DNA from: JAITVB01 sp031553805
GTDB taxonomy: Bacteria; Bacteroidota; Bacteroidia; Bacteroidales; Rikenellaceae
Direction: 5' to 3'
Length of the DNA: 64,000 nt
Assembly: GCA_031553805.1 (NCBI GenBank)
Contig: JAVBLC010000004.1
Span: 58,287 to 122,286, forward strand
In this document: positions 38,679-48,772 of the stretch, in pieces
Numbering within the stretch: position 1 is the first letter of the stretch
Layout: every line of letters starts with the position of its first letter
Program-made: the position numbers and the translations under genes
The notes under the pieces: model-generated
Databases searched by the model: none
What the model was told of the DNA's origin: nothing
Seen by the model: only the letters and a program-made list of their open reading frames with translations

Positions 38679-40925
38679 TTGGGACGTTTCAAAAGCATAA
38701 TCTTCGCCTTCATGCTGGGGATGGCGGCGTTGACGGCCTTCGGGCAGCAACAGACCCCGTCGCGTGCCCGGGTCGACCTGAAGGCCGACGTGGGCCATTT
38801 GCTACGCCGCGGCGACACCACGATCCAGGTGTTGGTGGGTAACGTCGTTTTCCACCACAACGGGGCGATCATCGTCTGCGACAGCGCGATGCGCTACAGC
38901 GAATCCTACGTCGAATGTTTCCGAAATGTAATCGTCCAGAAGGACTCGACCCTTATCTACGGCGACCGGGCCGACTACAACGGGGCGACCAACCTGGCCA
39001 ACATTTACTCGCTGCTGGTCAAGACGGTCGACAAGGACATGACGATGTACTCGCACGACAAACTCCAGTTCAACACAGTCACTAACGTCGGCTCCTACGA
39101 ACAAGGGGGAACCATCTCGCAAAAGGACAACCTGATGGAGGCGTCAAGGGCCAGCTATTATGCCAACACGCGTGACATCTATTTCGTCGACCGGGTGAAG
39201 ATGCGCAACAACGATTACACGATCAGCACCGACTCGATGAGCTATAACTTCGACTCGGAAGTGACGACGTTCTACACGAAAGCGCAGATATGGACCAGTG
39301 ACAGCTCCTACCTCGAAACCCTTCGGGGACGCTACGACCGACCGACCGAAACCTACTACTGCAACGGCGAGGCGTATGTGCTCACCAAAGAGCAACAGAT
39401 GTGGGCCGACAGCATCACTTACAATAAGGGGCAGGAACTGGTCTACCTGCGCGAAAACCTGCAGTTGCTCGACGAAACGCAGCGAATGCTTTCGTTCGGC
39501 GACTTCGGTATTTATTATGGCAACGAGAAGAACGCACTGCTTACCCGGCGGCCATCGCTGATTGGCTTCGAGGAAGACCCCACACGCGACTCGGTCTTTA
39601 TGCGGGCCGACACGCTCTGGGTCTTTACAGTGCCCATTCCCGACTCGTTGCGGAAAGGATACGTCGATTCGCTGGCGATCGCCGAACCGGACGAAGCGTT
39701 GGACGAGGCGACGCCTGAAGATGCCGAAACCACCGGGGACGACGTTTCGGCGACGCCCCCCGCTGCACAGCAAGCCCCCCTCTCGCCCCGCGAACAACGC
39801 GACGAGCGGCGCCGGGAACGCCAGGCACAAAAACAGGAACGCAAAAGGAAAAAGGCGCCGGCCACCGAAACCCAACCGGCTGCGGTGCCACTGCTTGACG
39901 GTGACCCCATCCTGCCTCCCTCGCAGGAGGAACATTCACCGGTAGAGGCGCCGCCGCCCGATTCCCTGCCTGAAGCGCTGGCCGGCTGGCCGGAAGCAGC
40001 GGATTCGCTGGTGCAATCCACCCCCGGAGAACTGGCCGAAACACTGGCCGAGAAAGCCCGGGAAGCCGCAACGACCACTCCGCCGAGTGTGCAGGAAGCC
40101 GTGGCCGAAGCACAGGCCGAGATTTCTCCGGAAACCGCCGCCCTGCTCCCGAAAACTACCGTCGTCCCGAAACAGGAGGAGGCCGACACGGTACAACGCA
40201 TCATCCGCGGATACCACGACGTCAAGATCTTCCGCAGCGATTTCCAGGCGGTGTGCGACTCGGTGGCGGGTTTCTCGATCGACTCGAGCCTGCATATGTA
40301 TATCGCCCCGATCCTGTGGAGCGACAGCAGCCAGATCACGTCCGAGATCACCCACATCTATACGCGCAACAACCAACTGGACAAGGCCGATTTCGAAGGC
40401 AACCCGATCATGGCCCAGCAGGTCAACGACTCGCTCTTCAACCAGGTCAACGGCAAACTGATGTTCGCCTACTTCCGCAAGAACGAGATCGATCGCCTCG
40501 ACGTGATCGGCAATGCCCGCACATTCTACTACATCGAAGACGACCAGACGCAGGACATCACCGCTTTCCTGGTGGCCGAGAGCGCCGACATCACGTTCAG
40601 CTTCGACAGCAGCAAGATGGAGAAGATCACCTGGCGCACCAATCCCGAGTGGTCGATCTATCCGATGGACAAGATCCCCGAAGCGCAGGAACAACGGCTG
40701 AAAGATTTCAAGTGGCAACCCGAGCGACGGCCTGGAAAGAACGAGGTGTTTGACCGGACGATCCGTCCTTCGCGGCGCGAGGAGTTCGACGATTTTTCGC
40801 TTCCCGAGTTCGATATCACCTCGGGGATCGAATTCTACAAACAGAACATCACCCGTTCGAACCTCTGGCGCGAACGCTACGGGAAACCATGGATCCGTGT
40901 CGAAGAGTTCCGGCAAGTGCCCTGA
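38679..40925 (+). CDS. LptA/OstA-like protein with long disordered insert
   Basis: A 748-residue secreted protein. The start is a TTG at 38679, giving M-G-R-F-K and a hydrophobic signal ending A-F-G-Q-Q; no ATG gives as good a signal. OstA/LptA beta-jellyroll repeats run from about 30 to 330 (FHHNGAIIVCDSAM; YGDRADYNG; YSHDKLQFNTVTNVGSYEQGGTIS) and resume at about 505-700 (MYIAPILWSDSSQITSEITHIYTRNN; NPIMAQQVNDSLFNQV). Between them lies a low-complexity stretch of about 160 residues rich in Pro, Ala, Glu, Arg and Lys. LptA-fold proteins carry lipopolysaccharide across the periplasm. Here two fold halves are joined by a disordered linker. Confidence 0.82.
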   Translation: MGRFKSIIFAFMLGMAALTAFGQQQTPSRARVDLKADVGHLLRRGDTTIQVLVGNVVFHHNGAIIVCDSAMRYSESYVECFRNVIVQKDSTLIYGDRADYNGATNLANIYSLLVKTVDKDMTMYSHDKLQFNTVTNVGSYEQGGTISQKDNLMEASRASYYANTRDIYFVDRVKMRNNDYTISTDSMSYNFDSEVTTFYTKAQIWTSDSSYLETLRGRYDRPTETYYCNGEAYVLTKEQQMWADSITYNKGQELVYLRENLQLLDETQRMLSFGDFGIYYGNEKNALLTRRPSLIGFEEDPTRDSVFMRADTLWVFTVPIPDSLRKGYVDSLAIAEPDEALDEATPEDAETTGDDVSATPPAAQQAPLSPREQRDERRRERQAQKQERKRKKAPATETQPAAVPLLDGDPILPPSQEEHSPVEAPPPDSLPEALAGWPEAADSLVQSTPGELAETLAEKAREAATTTPPSVQEAVAEAQAEISPETAALLPKTTVVPKQEEADTVQRIIRGYHDVKIFRSDFQAVCDSVAGFSIDSSLHMYIAPILWSDSSQITSEITHIYTRNNQLDKADFEGNPIMAQQVNDSLFNQVNGKLMFAYFRKNEIDRLDVIGNARTFYYIEDDQTQDITAFLVAESADITFSFDSSKMEKITWRTNPEWSIYPMDKIPEAQEQRLKDFKWQPERRPGKNEVFDRTIRPSRREEFDDFSLPEFDITSGIEFYKQNITRSNLWRERYGKPWIRVEEFRQVP

Positions 40926-40936
40926 CAGGCCCGGTT

Positions 40937-40967
40937 TTTGCGAATCCGGGGAAATAGACTAACTTTG
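40937..40967 (+). promoter_or_regulatory. Full-consensus promoter for rsfS-ftsH
   Basis: TTTG (40937-40940), a 19-bp spacer and TAACTTTG (40960-40967) match the Bacteroidota housekeeping promoter exactly; the rsfS ATG lies 22 bp further on. Confidence 0.82.
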
Positions 40968-40989
40968 TAAATTGACTGAATCAAATCGA

Positions 40990-41340
40990 ATGAACAACGA
41001 ACTGATAGACACCATCGCCACCGCCATCGACGATAAAAAGGGACAGGATATCGTGTGCCTCGACCTGACCGAATTCGACGGTGCAATCTGCGATGCATTC
41101 ATTATTTGCAACGCCGACTCGACAACCCAGGTCGGCGCTATCGCCGATGGGATCGAGGACGACGTACTAAAAGAGCTCAAAAAGAAAGCATTGCGCGTGG
41201 AGGGAAAGGAAAACGGACTGTGGGTAATCATGGACTACGGCGAGGTGATGGTACACATTTTCCAGACCCCGATGCGCAAGTTCTACGCGCTGGAAGACCT
41301 TTGGGCCGATGCCCACCTGACCCGCTTCGAATTCGAGTAA
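40990..41340 (+). CDS. rsfS: Ribosomal silencing factor RsfS
   Basis: A 116-residue protein of the RsfS/YbeB/Iojap family. It binds ribosomal protein L14 on the 50S subunit and blocks subunit joining under starvation. The pattern IATAIDDKKGQDIVCLDLTE, the CDAFIICNADSTTQVGAIAD core, the GLWVIMDYGEVMVHIF strand and FYALEDLWADA are all diagnostic. The ATG at 40990 is chosen over a TTG 18 bp upstream. It precedes ftsH by 50 bp and both probably use the same promoter. Confidence 0.95.
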   Translation: MNNELIDTIATAIDDKKGQDIVCLDLTEFDGAICDAFIICNADSTTQVGAIADGIEDDVLKELKKKALRVEGKENGLWVIMDYGEVMVHIFQTPMRKFYALEDLWADAHLTRFEFE

Positions 41341-41390
41341 CCGGCCCGGCGAAGAGGAAACGACATTTTAAAGAAAGGGAAAAACAAAAA

Positions 41391-43460
<2,070 letters not shown>

Positions 43461-43476
43461 CAAAATCGCCCCACCG

Positions 43477-44298
43477 ATGAACCTGAAAAATCTGCTGACC
43501 CGGACCCTGAGCGGGATCGTCTTTGTGGCGGTCGTGCTGGGTGCGATGTGGTGGGGCCCGATGGCGTTCCTCGCCTTGGTGTGCTTCATTGCCGTGGGAT
43601 CGATGTGGGAGTTTTTCCGGCTCGCGCCGGGCAACACAGCCCTGAGGATCTACCCGACGGCCGTCGGGGTGATGCTGATCGGGCTAGCTTTCACGACGAC
43701 GGGCATGGGTGTGCCGATGAACCGCTGGGCTATGCTTCCGGCCGCCGTCGCCTTGATCCCCGCCCTCGAACTCTTCCGTAATAAGGAGCAGCCGCTTACG
43801 AACGTCGCTCAAAGTCTGCTCGCGATCTTTTACATCGCCCTGCCGTTGGCCCTGTGGGCCTGCATGGGGGTTTCGTGGCAGGAGAAAGAGGGAATGGAGT
43901 GGAACTGGCAGCCGCCGATGGCGTTCGTTATTCTGATCTGGACGAACGACGTCTTTGCCTACCTGACCGGCATCACCCTGGGCAAACATCGCTTGTTCGA
44001 GCGCATTTCGCCCAAAAAATCGTGGGAAGGGTTCTTCGGCGGGCTGATCCTGACGGCCGTGGCCGGTTGGTTCCTCGCTCCGGCACTGGGCCTCGCTCCT
44101 GTGGCCGGAATTGGCGCCGGAGTTATCATCTCGCTCGCCGGCGTGGCGGGCGACCTGGTCGAATCGATGTTCAAACGCGCCGCCGGCGTCAAGGACTCGG
44201 GAGCGATCCTCCCTGGACACGGCGGACTGCTCGACCGTTTCGACGCCCTGTTTATTGCATCCCCATTTTTATACTTGTATCTCAATTTGTTAACATAG
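43477..44298 (+). CDS. cdsA: Phosphatidate cytidylyltransferase
   Basis: A 273-residue multi-pass membrane enzyme making CDP-diacylglycerol from phosphatidate and CTP. The C-terminal signature is clear: W-T-N-D-V-F-A-Y-L-T-G, ISPKKSWEGFFGG and the GDLVESMFKRAAGVKDSG...LPGHGGLLDRFDALF motif with the metal-binding Asp residues. About seven to eight membrane segments cover the rest. It is 17 bp after ftsH and 8 bp before psd; with psd it forms a phospholipid synthesis pair (phosphatidylethanolamine route). Confidence 0.94.
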   Translation: MNLKNLLTRTLSGIVFVAVVLGAMWWGPMAFLALVCFIAVGSMWEFFRLAPGNTALRIYPTAVGVMLIGLAFTTTGMGVPMNRWAMLPAAVALIPALELFRNKEQPLTNVAQSLLAIFYIALPLALWACMGVSWQEKEGMEWNWQPPMAFVILIWTNDVFAYLTGITLGKHRLFERISPKKSWEGFFGGLILTAVAGWFLAPALGLAPVAGIGAGVIISLAGVAGDLVESMFKRAAGVKDSGAILPGHGGLLDRFDALFIASPFLYLYLNLLT

Positions 44299-44305
44299 AG
44301 ACGGA

Positions 44306-44968
44306 ATGAGAATCCATCGCGAAGGAACACGCATCATTCAGATTTTCGGCGGATTATTATCCTTAGTCGCCCTCGTTTCGTGGTTGTTTCTGCCGTCGTG
44401 GGTGGGAGCCCCTCTAACGTTTTGTTTCGTGCTGATATTGGCCTTTGTGATCCGGTTCTTCCGAGTACCGACACGGCCGCTACTGAGCGACGACGAAGCG
44501 GTCTTCGCCCCCTGCGACGGCACGGTGGTAGCCATCGAGGAGGTTTACGAGGGCGAATACTTCAAGGAACGCCGCATCCAGGTATCGATCTTCATGTCGA
44601 TCTGGAACGTGCATATCAACTATTTCCCCGTAAGCGGGCAGGTAGAATACTTTAAGCACCACTACGGAAAATTCCTCGTGGCGTGGCACCCCAAATCGTC
44701 GGAAGAGAACGAGCGCACGACCACCGTCGTGGGCCGGGGCGAGCGGGCTGTCCTGTTCCGCCAGATCGCAGGTTACGTTGCGCGACGCATCGTTTCCTAC
44801 GCCAAAGAGGGTAACCAGGCGACGCAAAACACTGAGTGCGGCTTTATCAAGTTCGGCTCACGGGTCGATCTTTTTCTGCCGATCGACGCTAAAATCTGCA
44901 TTGGCCTCAACGACAAGGTGGCCGGCACGCAAACCGTCATCGCCCGCTTCGCTCCGAAGAAAGATTAA
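44306..44968 (+). CDS. psd: Phosphatidylserine decarboxylase, short form
   Basis: A 220-residue proenzyme of the short (archaeal/Bacteroidota-type) Psd family, which converts phosphatidylserine to phosphatidylethanolamine. The self-cleavage site is F183-G-S-R186, where Ser185 becomes the pyruvoyl group. PCDGTVVAIEEV (69-80), the FMSIWNVHINYFPVSG segment with its His, and the N-terminal hydrophobic anchor (10-55) are all expected. It follows cdsA by 8 bp. pssA is not in the window. Confidence 0.94.
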   Translation: MRIHREGTRIIQIFGGLLSLVALVSWLFLPSWVGAPLTFCFVLILAFVIRFFRVPTRPLLSDDEAVFAPCDGTVVAIEEVYEGEYFKERRIQVSIFMSIWNVHINYFPVSGQVEYFKHHYGKFLVAWHPKSSEENERTTTVVGRGERAVLFRQIAGYVARRIVSYAKEGNQATQNTECGFIKFGSRVDLFLPIDAKICIGLNDKVAGTQTVIARFAPKKD

Positions 44969-45043
44969 CTCCCGCCCGCTCCCGAGACGCTTCCGATTCG
45001 GGAAAAATCCCTATATTTACAGGTACGAAAAAAACGCCGGAAA

Positions 45044-46135
45044 ATGAATAAACTCTACTCGTCGATTGTCGCTCTGGTTGCCGTCGCGGTACTTGTTTTC
45101 CTGGCGTGGTATTTTAGCGACATCGTGGCCTACATCCTGATCGCGGCCGTGCTTTCGCTGATCGGCAAACCGCTGGTCAACCTCTGCGGCAAGATCCGGA
45201 TCGGGCGGTTCCAGCTGCCGAGATGGATGGCGGCACTGATGACCCTGGTGGCCATATTCGCCGTCGTGGTCGGCGGCCTGCGCATCTTCGTGCCGATCGT
45301 CTTCAACAAACTGGCCGAGTTCTCGTCGTTCGACGTGGCCGGGGTGATGGAGAACTTCCAGGAACCGATCGCCGGCATCGAACGTTTTATCCGCGAACAC
45401 TTTTCAGTAGACGAGAATTTTTCGCTCACCGGCCTGATCGCCCAACAGATCGGCCCACTTTTCTCGGTCGACCGCATCGGTTCGATCATCACGTCGTTGC
45501 CGATTATTGTCAAGGATTTTGCGGTAGGCGTTTTCGCCGTGTCGTTCCTCACGTTCTTCTTCCTGAAAGAGGACACGCTGTTTTATGACGGCGTGGCCGC
45601 CCTTTTCCCCGAACGCTACGAGGAGAACGCGCGGCACGCCCTTTCGGAAATCAACACGCTGCTGATCCGCTACTTTATCGGGATCTGCATCGAAATGTTC
45701 ATCAAACTCGTGGTAATCACCACCGGGCTGGTGTTGATCGGGCTACAGTTGCAGAACGCGCTGCTGATCGCGCTGATCGCGGCCGTACTCAACGTGATCC
45801 CCTATATCGGCCCATGGCTCGGGGCGATCATCGGCATTTTCATCGGCACGCTCACCCCGGTCGACGGGATGACCCTGTTCGAAATGGTGATGGCGATGGG
45901 GATTCTCTTTGCCGGGTTCCAAATCACGGACGACATTGTGCTCCAGCCTTATATCTATTCGAGCAGCGTCAAGGCCCACCCGGTCGAGATCTTCCTGGTG
46001 ATCCTGCTCGCAGGCAGCATGGCCGGCATCACGGGGATGCTGTTCGCCATTCCGGGCTACACGGTACTGCGCGTCTTCGCCAAGGAGTTTTTCAATCGGT
46101 TTAGGCTCGTCCAGCGGCTGACCGATAAAATATAA
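45044..46135 (+). CDS. AI-2E family (TqsA/PerM-like) membrane transporter
   Basis: A 363-residue membrane protein with the AI-2E pattern: two helices at the N-terminus (VALVAVAVLVFLAWYF; AYILIAAVLSLIGKPLV), a third (ALMTLVAIFAVVVGGLRIFVPIVF), a hydrophilic domain (about 95-140), then helices including IVKDFAVGVFAVSFLTFFFL and the conserved LLIRYFIGICIEMFIKLVVI, a glycine-rich NVIPYIGPWLGAIIGIFIG loop and GMLFAIPGYTVLRVFAKEF. Family members export quorum or stress molecules or sodium; the substrate here is unknown. A TATATTTA sequence 25 bp upstream is one base off a -7 box. Confidence 0.88.
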   Translation: MNKLYSSIVALVAVAVLVFLAWYFSDIVAYILIAAVLSLIGKPLVNLCGKIRIGRFQLPRWMAALMTLVAIFAVVVGGLRIFVPIVFNKLAEFSSFDVAGVMENFQEPIAGIERFIREHFSVDENFSLTGLIAQQIGPLFSVDRIGSIITSLPIIVKDFAVGVFAVSFLTFFFLKEDTLFYDGVAALFPERYEENARHALSEINTLLIRYFIGICIEMFIKLVVITTGLVLIGLQLQNALLIALIAAVLNVIPYIGPWLGAIIGIFIGTLTPVDGMTLFEMVMAMGILFAGFQITDDIVLQPYIYSSSVKAHPVEIFLVILLAGSMAGITGMLFAIPGYTVLRVFAKEFFNRFRLVQRLTDKI

Positions 46136-46138
46136 CCC

Positions 46139-46178
46139 AACGAAAAACGCAGAGATCACTCTCTGCGTTTTTCGTTTC
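46139..46178. terminator. Bidirectional terminator after the AI-2E gene
   Basis: AACGAAAAACGCAGAG pairs with CTCTGCGTTTTTCGTT around an ATCA-type loop. It lies between converging genes. Confidence 0.9.
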
Positions 46179-46192
46179 GGTTTATTTTCCAA

Positions 46193-46672
46193 TTAGTTGG
46201 CCTTCGCCAACTCTTCCTTGACCTTTTGAATGAATGCTTCGGCCTCGCCGGCACCGACGATACGACCGATCTCCTTGCCCTTGGCGTCGAGGATCAGAAA
46301 CGTGGGATAAGCACGCAGCCCATACTTGCGGGCCAGTTGGAGCCCTTCACCCTTTTCGGCGTCGAACTTAGCGTTAACGAACGTCGCGTTGAAATAATCA
46401 CCGGCCACGGGTTTGACGAACTCCTGCTCGGACATCATCTTACACGGGCCGCACCATGTGGCGTAAAGGTCCAGGAAAATGGGTTTCCCTTCACTCGCCG
46501 CGCGAGCCAGAATATCTTTCATCGGAGCTTCCATAAAAATTACGCCCCCGCTCTGGGCGGCGGCTTCGGCTGCAATTTCCGTTTCGGCATTAGCCTTAGC
46601 GCTGCGGTTCTCCGAGCAAGCCGCCAGCGAGAGTGAAAGCAGGAAGACAGTATAAATCAATCTTTTCGTCAT
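46193..46672 (-). CDS. Thioredoxin-fold lipoprotein
   Basis: A 159-residue lipoprotein: M-T-K-R, a Leu/Ser core and lipobox L-A-A-C with Cys19. A spacer of about 25 Ala/Glu-rich residues leads to a thioredoxin domain with W73-C-G-P-C77-K active site, FLDLYATWCGPCK, the cis-Pro in YPTFLILD and an IVGAGEAEAFI helix. It resembles the thiol:disulfide DsbD-gamma/thioredoxin-like proteins of the Bacteroidota envelope and should reduce or isomerise disulfides in the periplasm. A TACCTTTG -7 box lies upstream. Confidence 0.9.
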   Translation of the reverse strand: MTKRLIYTVFLLSLSLAACSENRSAKANAETEIAAEAAAQSGGVIFMEAPMKDILARAASEGKPIFLDLYATWCGPCKMMSEQEFVKPVAGDYFNATFVNAKFDAEKGEGLQLARKYGLRAYPTFLILDAKGKEIGRIVGAGEAEAFIQKVKEELAKAN

Positions 46673-46712
46673 ATTTCAATATGTTTGTTATAATCGGGAT
46701 ACCCTTGAAGTT

Positions 46713-46720
46713 CAAAGGTA
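46713..46720 (-). promoter_or_regulatory. -7 box for the thioredoxin lipoprotein
   Basis: TACCTTTG on the minus strand, 41 bp before the ATG, in the 68-bp gap after rlmN; no proper -33 element is seen. Confidence 0.5.
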
Positions 46721-46740
46721 GTAACAATTTACATACCGCA

Positions 46741-47766
46741 CTACCCTTTTTGCAATTTCTCTTTCGTTGAAAGCAGGCCGCAAGCGGCGTCGATGTCTTC
46801 GCCGCGCGAGGCGCGGATCGTGGCGATGATACCTTTGGCCGAGAGGGCGTCGCGAAAACGCACCATCGTCGGCTCGCCCGCCCCGCGGTACGGAGCGTCG
46901 GGTGTGGCATGGAAACGGATCAGGTTAACCCGGCATTTCAGTCCCGAGAGCAGGCGCACGAGCTCTTTCACGTGGCGCGGCGAATCGTTCACGCCCTCGA
47001 AAACGATATACTCGAAACTCACCCTCCGCTGGTGCGTAAAGTCATACTTTTTGATCGTTTCGATCACTTTTTGTAGCGGAAAAGCATTTTGTGCCGGCAT
47101 CATCGCCAGGCGTTCGTCCGCAAAGGGATCGTGCAGGCTGACGGCCAGGTGGACTTTGCTTTCTTTCAAAAAACGATCTAAGGCAGGCAGCACACCGATC
47201 GTCGACAGGGTGATGCGCGTCGGACTCCACCCGTAGCCCCAATCGGCGGTAAGGATTTCAAGGCTTTTCAGTACTTGGTCGGGGTTGTCGAGCGGTTCGC
47301 CCATACCCATATAAACGACGTTGGTCAGCGTGTCGCGCTCAGGCAAAGAGCGAATTTGATTCAATATCTCGCCTGCACTTAAATGGTGCTGAAAACCCTG
47401 TTGGGCGGTGGCGCAGAAGCGGCAGCCCATCCGGCAACCCGCCTGCGACGACACGCAGAGCGTCGCCCGGTCGCCGTCGGGAAGGTAGGCCGATTCGATA
47501 AACTGCCCTTGCTGGGTCGGAAAGAGGTATTTTTTGGTGCCGTCGACCGAGGTTTGGACGTTTACGGGCAGGATTTCCCCCACCTCGTATTTTTCGGACA
47601 ATAATTCGCGGTTGCTGGCCGAAAGGTTGGTCATCGCCTCGATCGAGGCGACCTGTTTCTTGTAGAGCCAATCGGCGATCTGCCTGGCGGCAAAGGCCGG
47701 CAAACCCTGCGCGAGGGTGAGTTCGCGGAGTTCGTCGAGGTTCTTTCCGTATAGCCAGGTTTTCAT
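46741..47766 (-). CDS. rlmN: 23S rRNA (adenine2503-C2)-methyltransferase
   Basis: A 341-residue radical-SAM enzyme that methylates A2503 of 23S rRNA (and A37 of some tRNAs). The cluster motif is C111-R-M-G-C115-R-F-C118. An N-terminal helical domain (MKTWLYGKNLDELRELTLAQG) precedes it. Substrate-side motifs include GMGEPLDN and the VSLHDPF segment, and the catalytic methyl-carrying Cys is expected near the C-terminus (ACGLLSTKE). The ATG at 47766 is chosen because an in-frame start at 47820 would translate the palindromic leader. The leader holds a family-B2 repeat. Confidence 0.94.
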   Translation of the reverse strand: MKTWLYGKNLDELRELTLAQGLPAFAARQIADWLYKKQVASIEAMTNLSASNRELLSEKYEVGEILPVNVQTSVDGTKKYLFPTQQGQFIESAYLPDGDRATLCVSSQAGCRMGCRFCATAQQGFQHHLSAGEILNQIRSLPERDTLTNVVYMGMGEPLDNPDQVLKSLEILTADWGYGWSPTRITLSTIGVLPALDRFLKESKVHLAVSLHDPFADERLAMMPAQNAFPLQKVIETIKKYDFTHQRRVSFEYIVFEGVNDSPRHVKELVRLLSGLKCRVNLIRFHATPDAPYRGAGEPTMVRFRDALSAKGIIATIRASRGEDIDAACGLLSTKEKLQKG

Positions 47767-47773
47767 ACCGGTG

Positions 47774-47799
47774 CCCGGTGCGCGTCCCCGCACTGGGAG
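47774..47799 (-). repeat. GC-rich palindromic repeat, family B (variant B2), rlmN leader
   Basis: On the minus strand CTCCCAGTGCGGGGACGCGC followed by ACCGGG, between the -7 box (47818-47825) and the rlmN ATG at 47766. The same unit occurs at 36.31 and 15.63 kb. Confidence 0.78.
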
Positions 47800-47817
47800 T
47801 TTTTTAGTTTGTTTGGA

Positions 47818-47825
47818 CAAAGATA
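47818..47825 (-). promoter_or_regulatory. -7 box for rlmN
   Basis: TATCTTTG on the minus strand. A GTTG stands at the -33 distance (47845-47848). The transcript would begin near 47811, just before the family-B palindrome. Confidence 0.62.
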
Positions 47826-47843
47826 GGAAAACTGTACAGAAAA

Positions 47844-47877
47844 GGCAACCCGGCTGCCGCGAGAGCGCCGGGTTGCT
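47844..47877 (-). terminator. Terminator after aqpZ
   Basis: GCAACCCGGC pairs with GCCGGGTTGC, followed on the minus strand by CCTTTTC. A second small hairpin (AACGTCC/GGACGTT) lies between it and the aqpZ stop. Confidence 0.8.
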
Positions 47878-47898
47878 TCGAAACGTCCGTCCGGACGT

Positions 47899-48549
47899 TT
47901 ACTTTTTATTGATCACGGTGTCGAGTGCGGGCCAAATCCCGGCTGCCAGTGCGCCGCCGATAAGCGGAGCCACGATGAACAGCCAAAGTTGCTGCAACGC
48001 CACGCCGCCCTGGAACAAGGCCGGGCCGATGCTGCGGGCCGGATTGACCGAAGTCCCGGTGATCGGAATGCAGACGATGTGGACCAGCACCAGCGCAAGC
48101 CCGATGGCCAGCCCGGCAAAGCCGGCGGGAGCCTTGTCACTCGTCGAGCCCATCACCACCAGCACGAAGATGAAGGTGAAGACCACTTCGGCGATCAATG
48201 CCGGCACGAGGTTACCGTCGGCATACTGGTTGGCGCCCGTCCCGGTAAGCCCCATCGGCGAAGCAATGGCCCACAGGATGGCCGACCCCAGGATGGCGCC
48301 GATCACCTGGAAGAGCATATACATCCCGGCATCTTTGCCGCTGATCTTGCCCCGGAGCAACATCCCGAAGGTGATGGCCGGATTGATGTGGCAGCCCGAG
48401 ATGCCGCCGATGGTATAGACCATGGCCACCACCGAAAGCCCAAAGGCGAAAGCGATCCCGAGGGTATCGACACCGCCCATCACGGCGCTGCCGCACCCCA
48501 TCAACACGAGTACCATCGTGCCGACCAATTCTGCAAAGTATTTTTTCAT
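47899..48549 (-). CDS. aqpZ: Aquaporin Z
   Basis: A 216-residue major-intrinsic-protein channel with six membrane helices and two half-helices bearing N56-P-A58 and N169-P-A-R172. The selectivity filter fits a water channel: H157 (LVLVHIVCIPITGTS), a small Thr/Cys side and R172. The start MKKYFAELVGTMVLVLMGCGSAV is typical. It passes water across the inner membrane. The gap of 223 bp before it holds a terminator for the GH105 gene; a TACATTGC stretch there is a weak -7 candidate. Confidence 0.95.
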   Translation of the reverse strand: MKKYFAELVGTMVLVLMGCGSAVMGGVDTLGIAFAFGLSVVAMVYTIGGISGCHINPAITFGMLLRGKISGKDAGMYMLFQVIGAILGSAILWAIASPMGLTGTGANQYADGNLVPALIAEVVFTFIFVLVVMGSTSDKAPAGFAGLAIGLALVLVHIVCIPITGTSVNPARSIGPALFQGGVALQQLWLFIVAPLIGGALAAGIWPALDTVINKK

Positions 48550-48612
48550 AGGTTAAAAATTAGGTGAGAAACAATTTGGATGCAATGTAGCAAAAAACAC
48601 ACCTAAACACAA

Positions 48613-48640
48613 TACGGCCGGGGAACATTCCCCGGCCGTA
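48613..48640 (-). terminator. Terminator after the GH28-GH105 unit
   Basis: TACGGCCGGGGAA, loop CA, TTCCCCGGCCGTA is a perfect 13-bp stem, about 130 bp after the GH105 stop. Confidence 0.78.
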
Positions 48641-48772
48641 ACTGAATTTTCCGTTTTTCCGTGAGCGTTAGACAAAGATTCTGCAATTTGCATAAGCAGA
48701 AAGAAGCGCTGTTTCATCACTCCACTTCGCTGTGCAGAAAGATCTGCCGAAGGTGTTGTGCCTACGCGCAGC

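Noticed and set aside
47767..47820. Eighteen-codon N-terminal extension of RlmN
   Set aside because: These codons are the family-B palindromic leader; conserved RlmN sequence begins at 47766.
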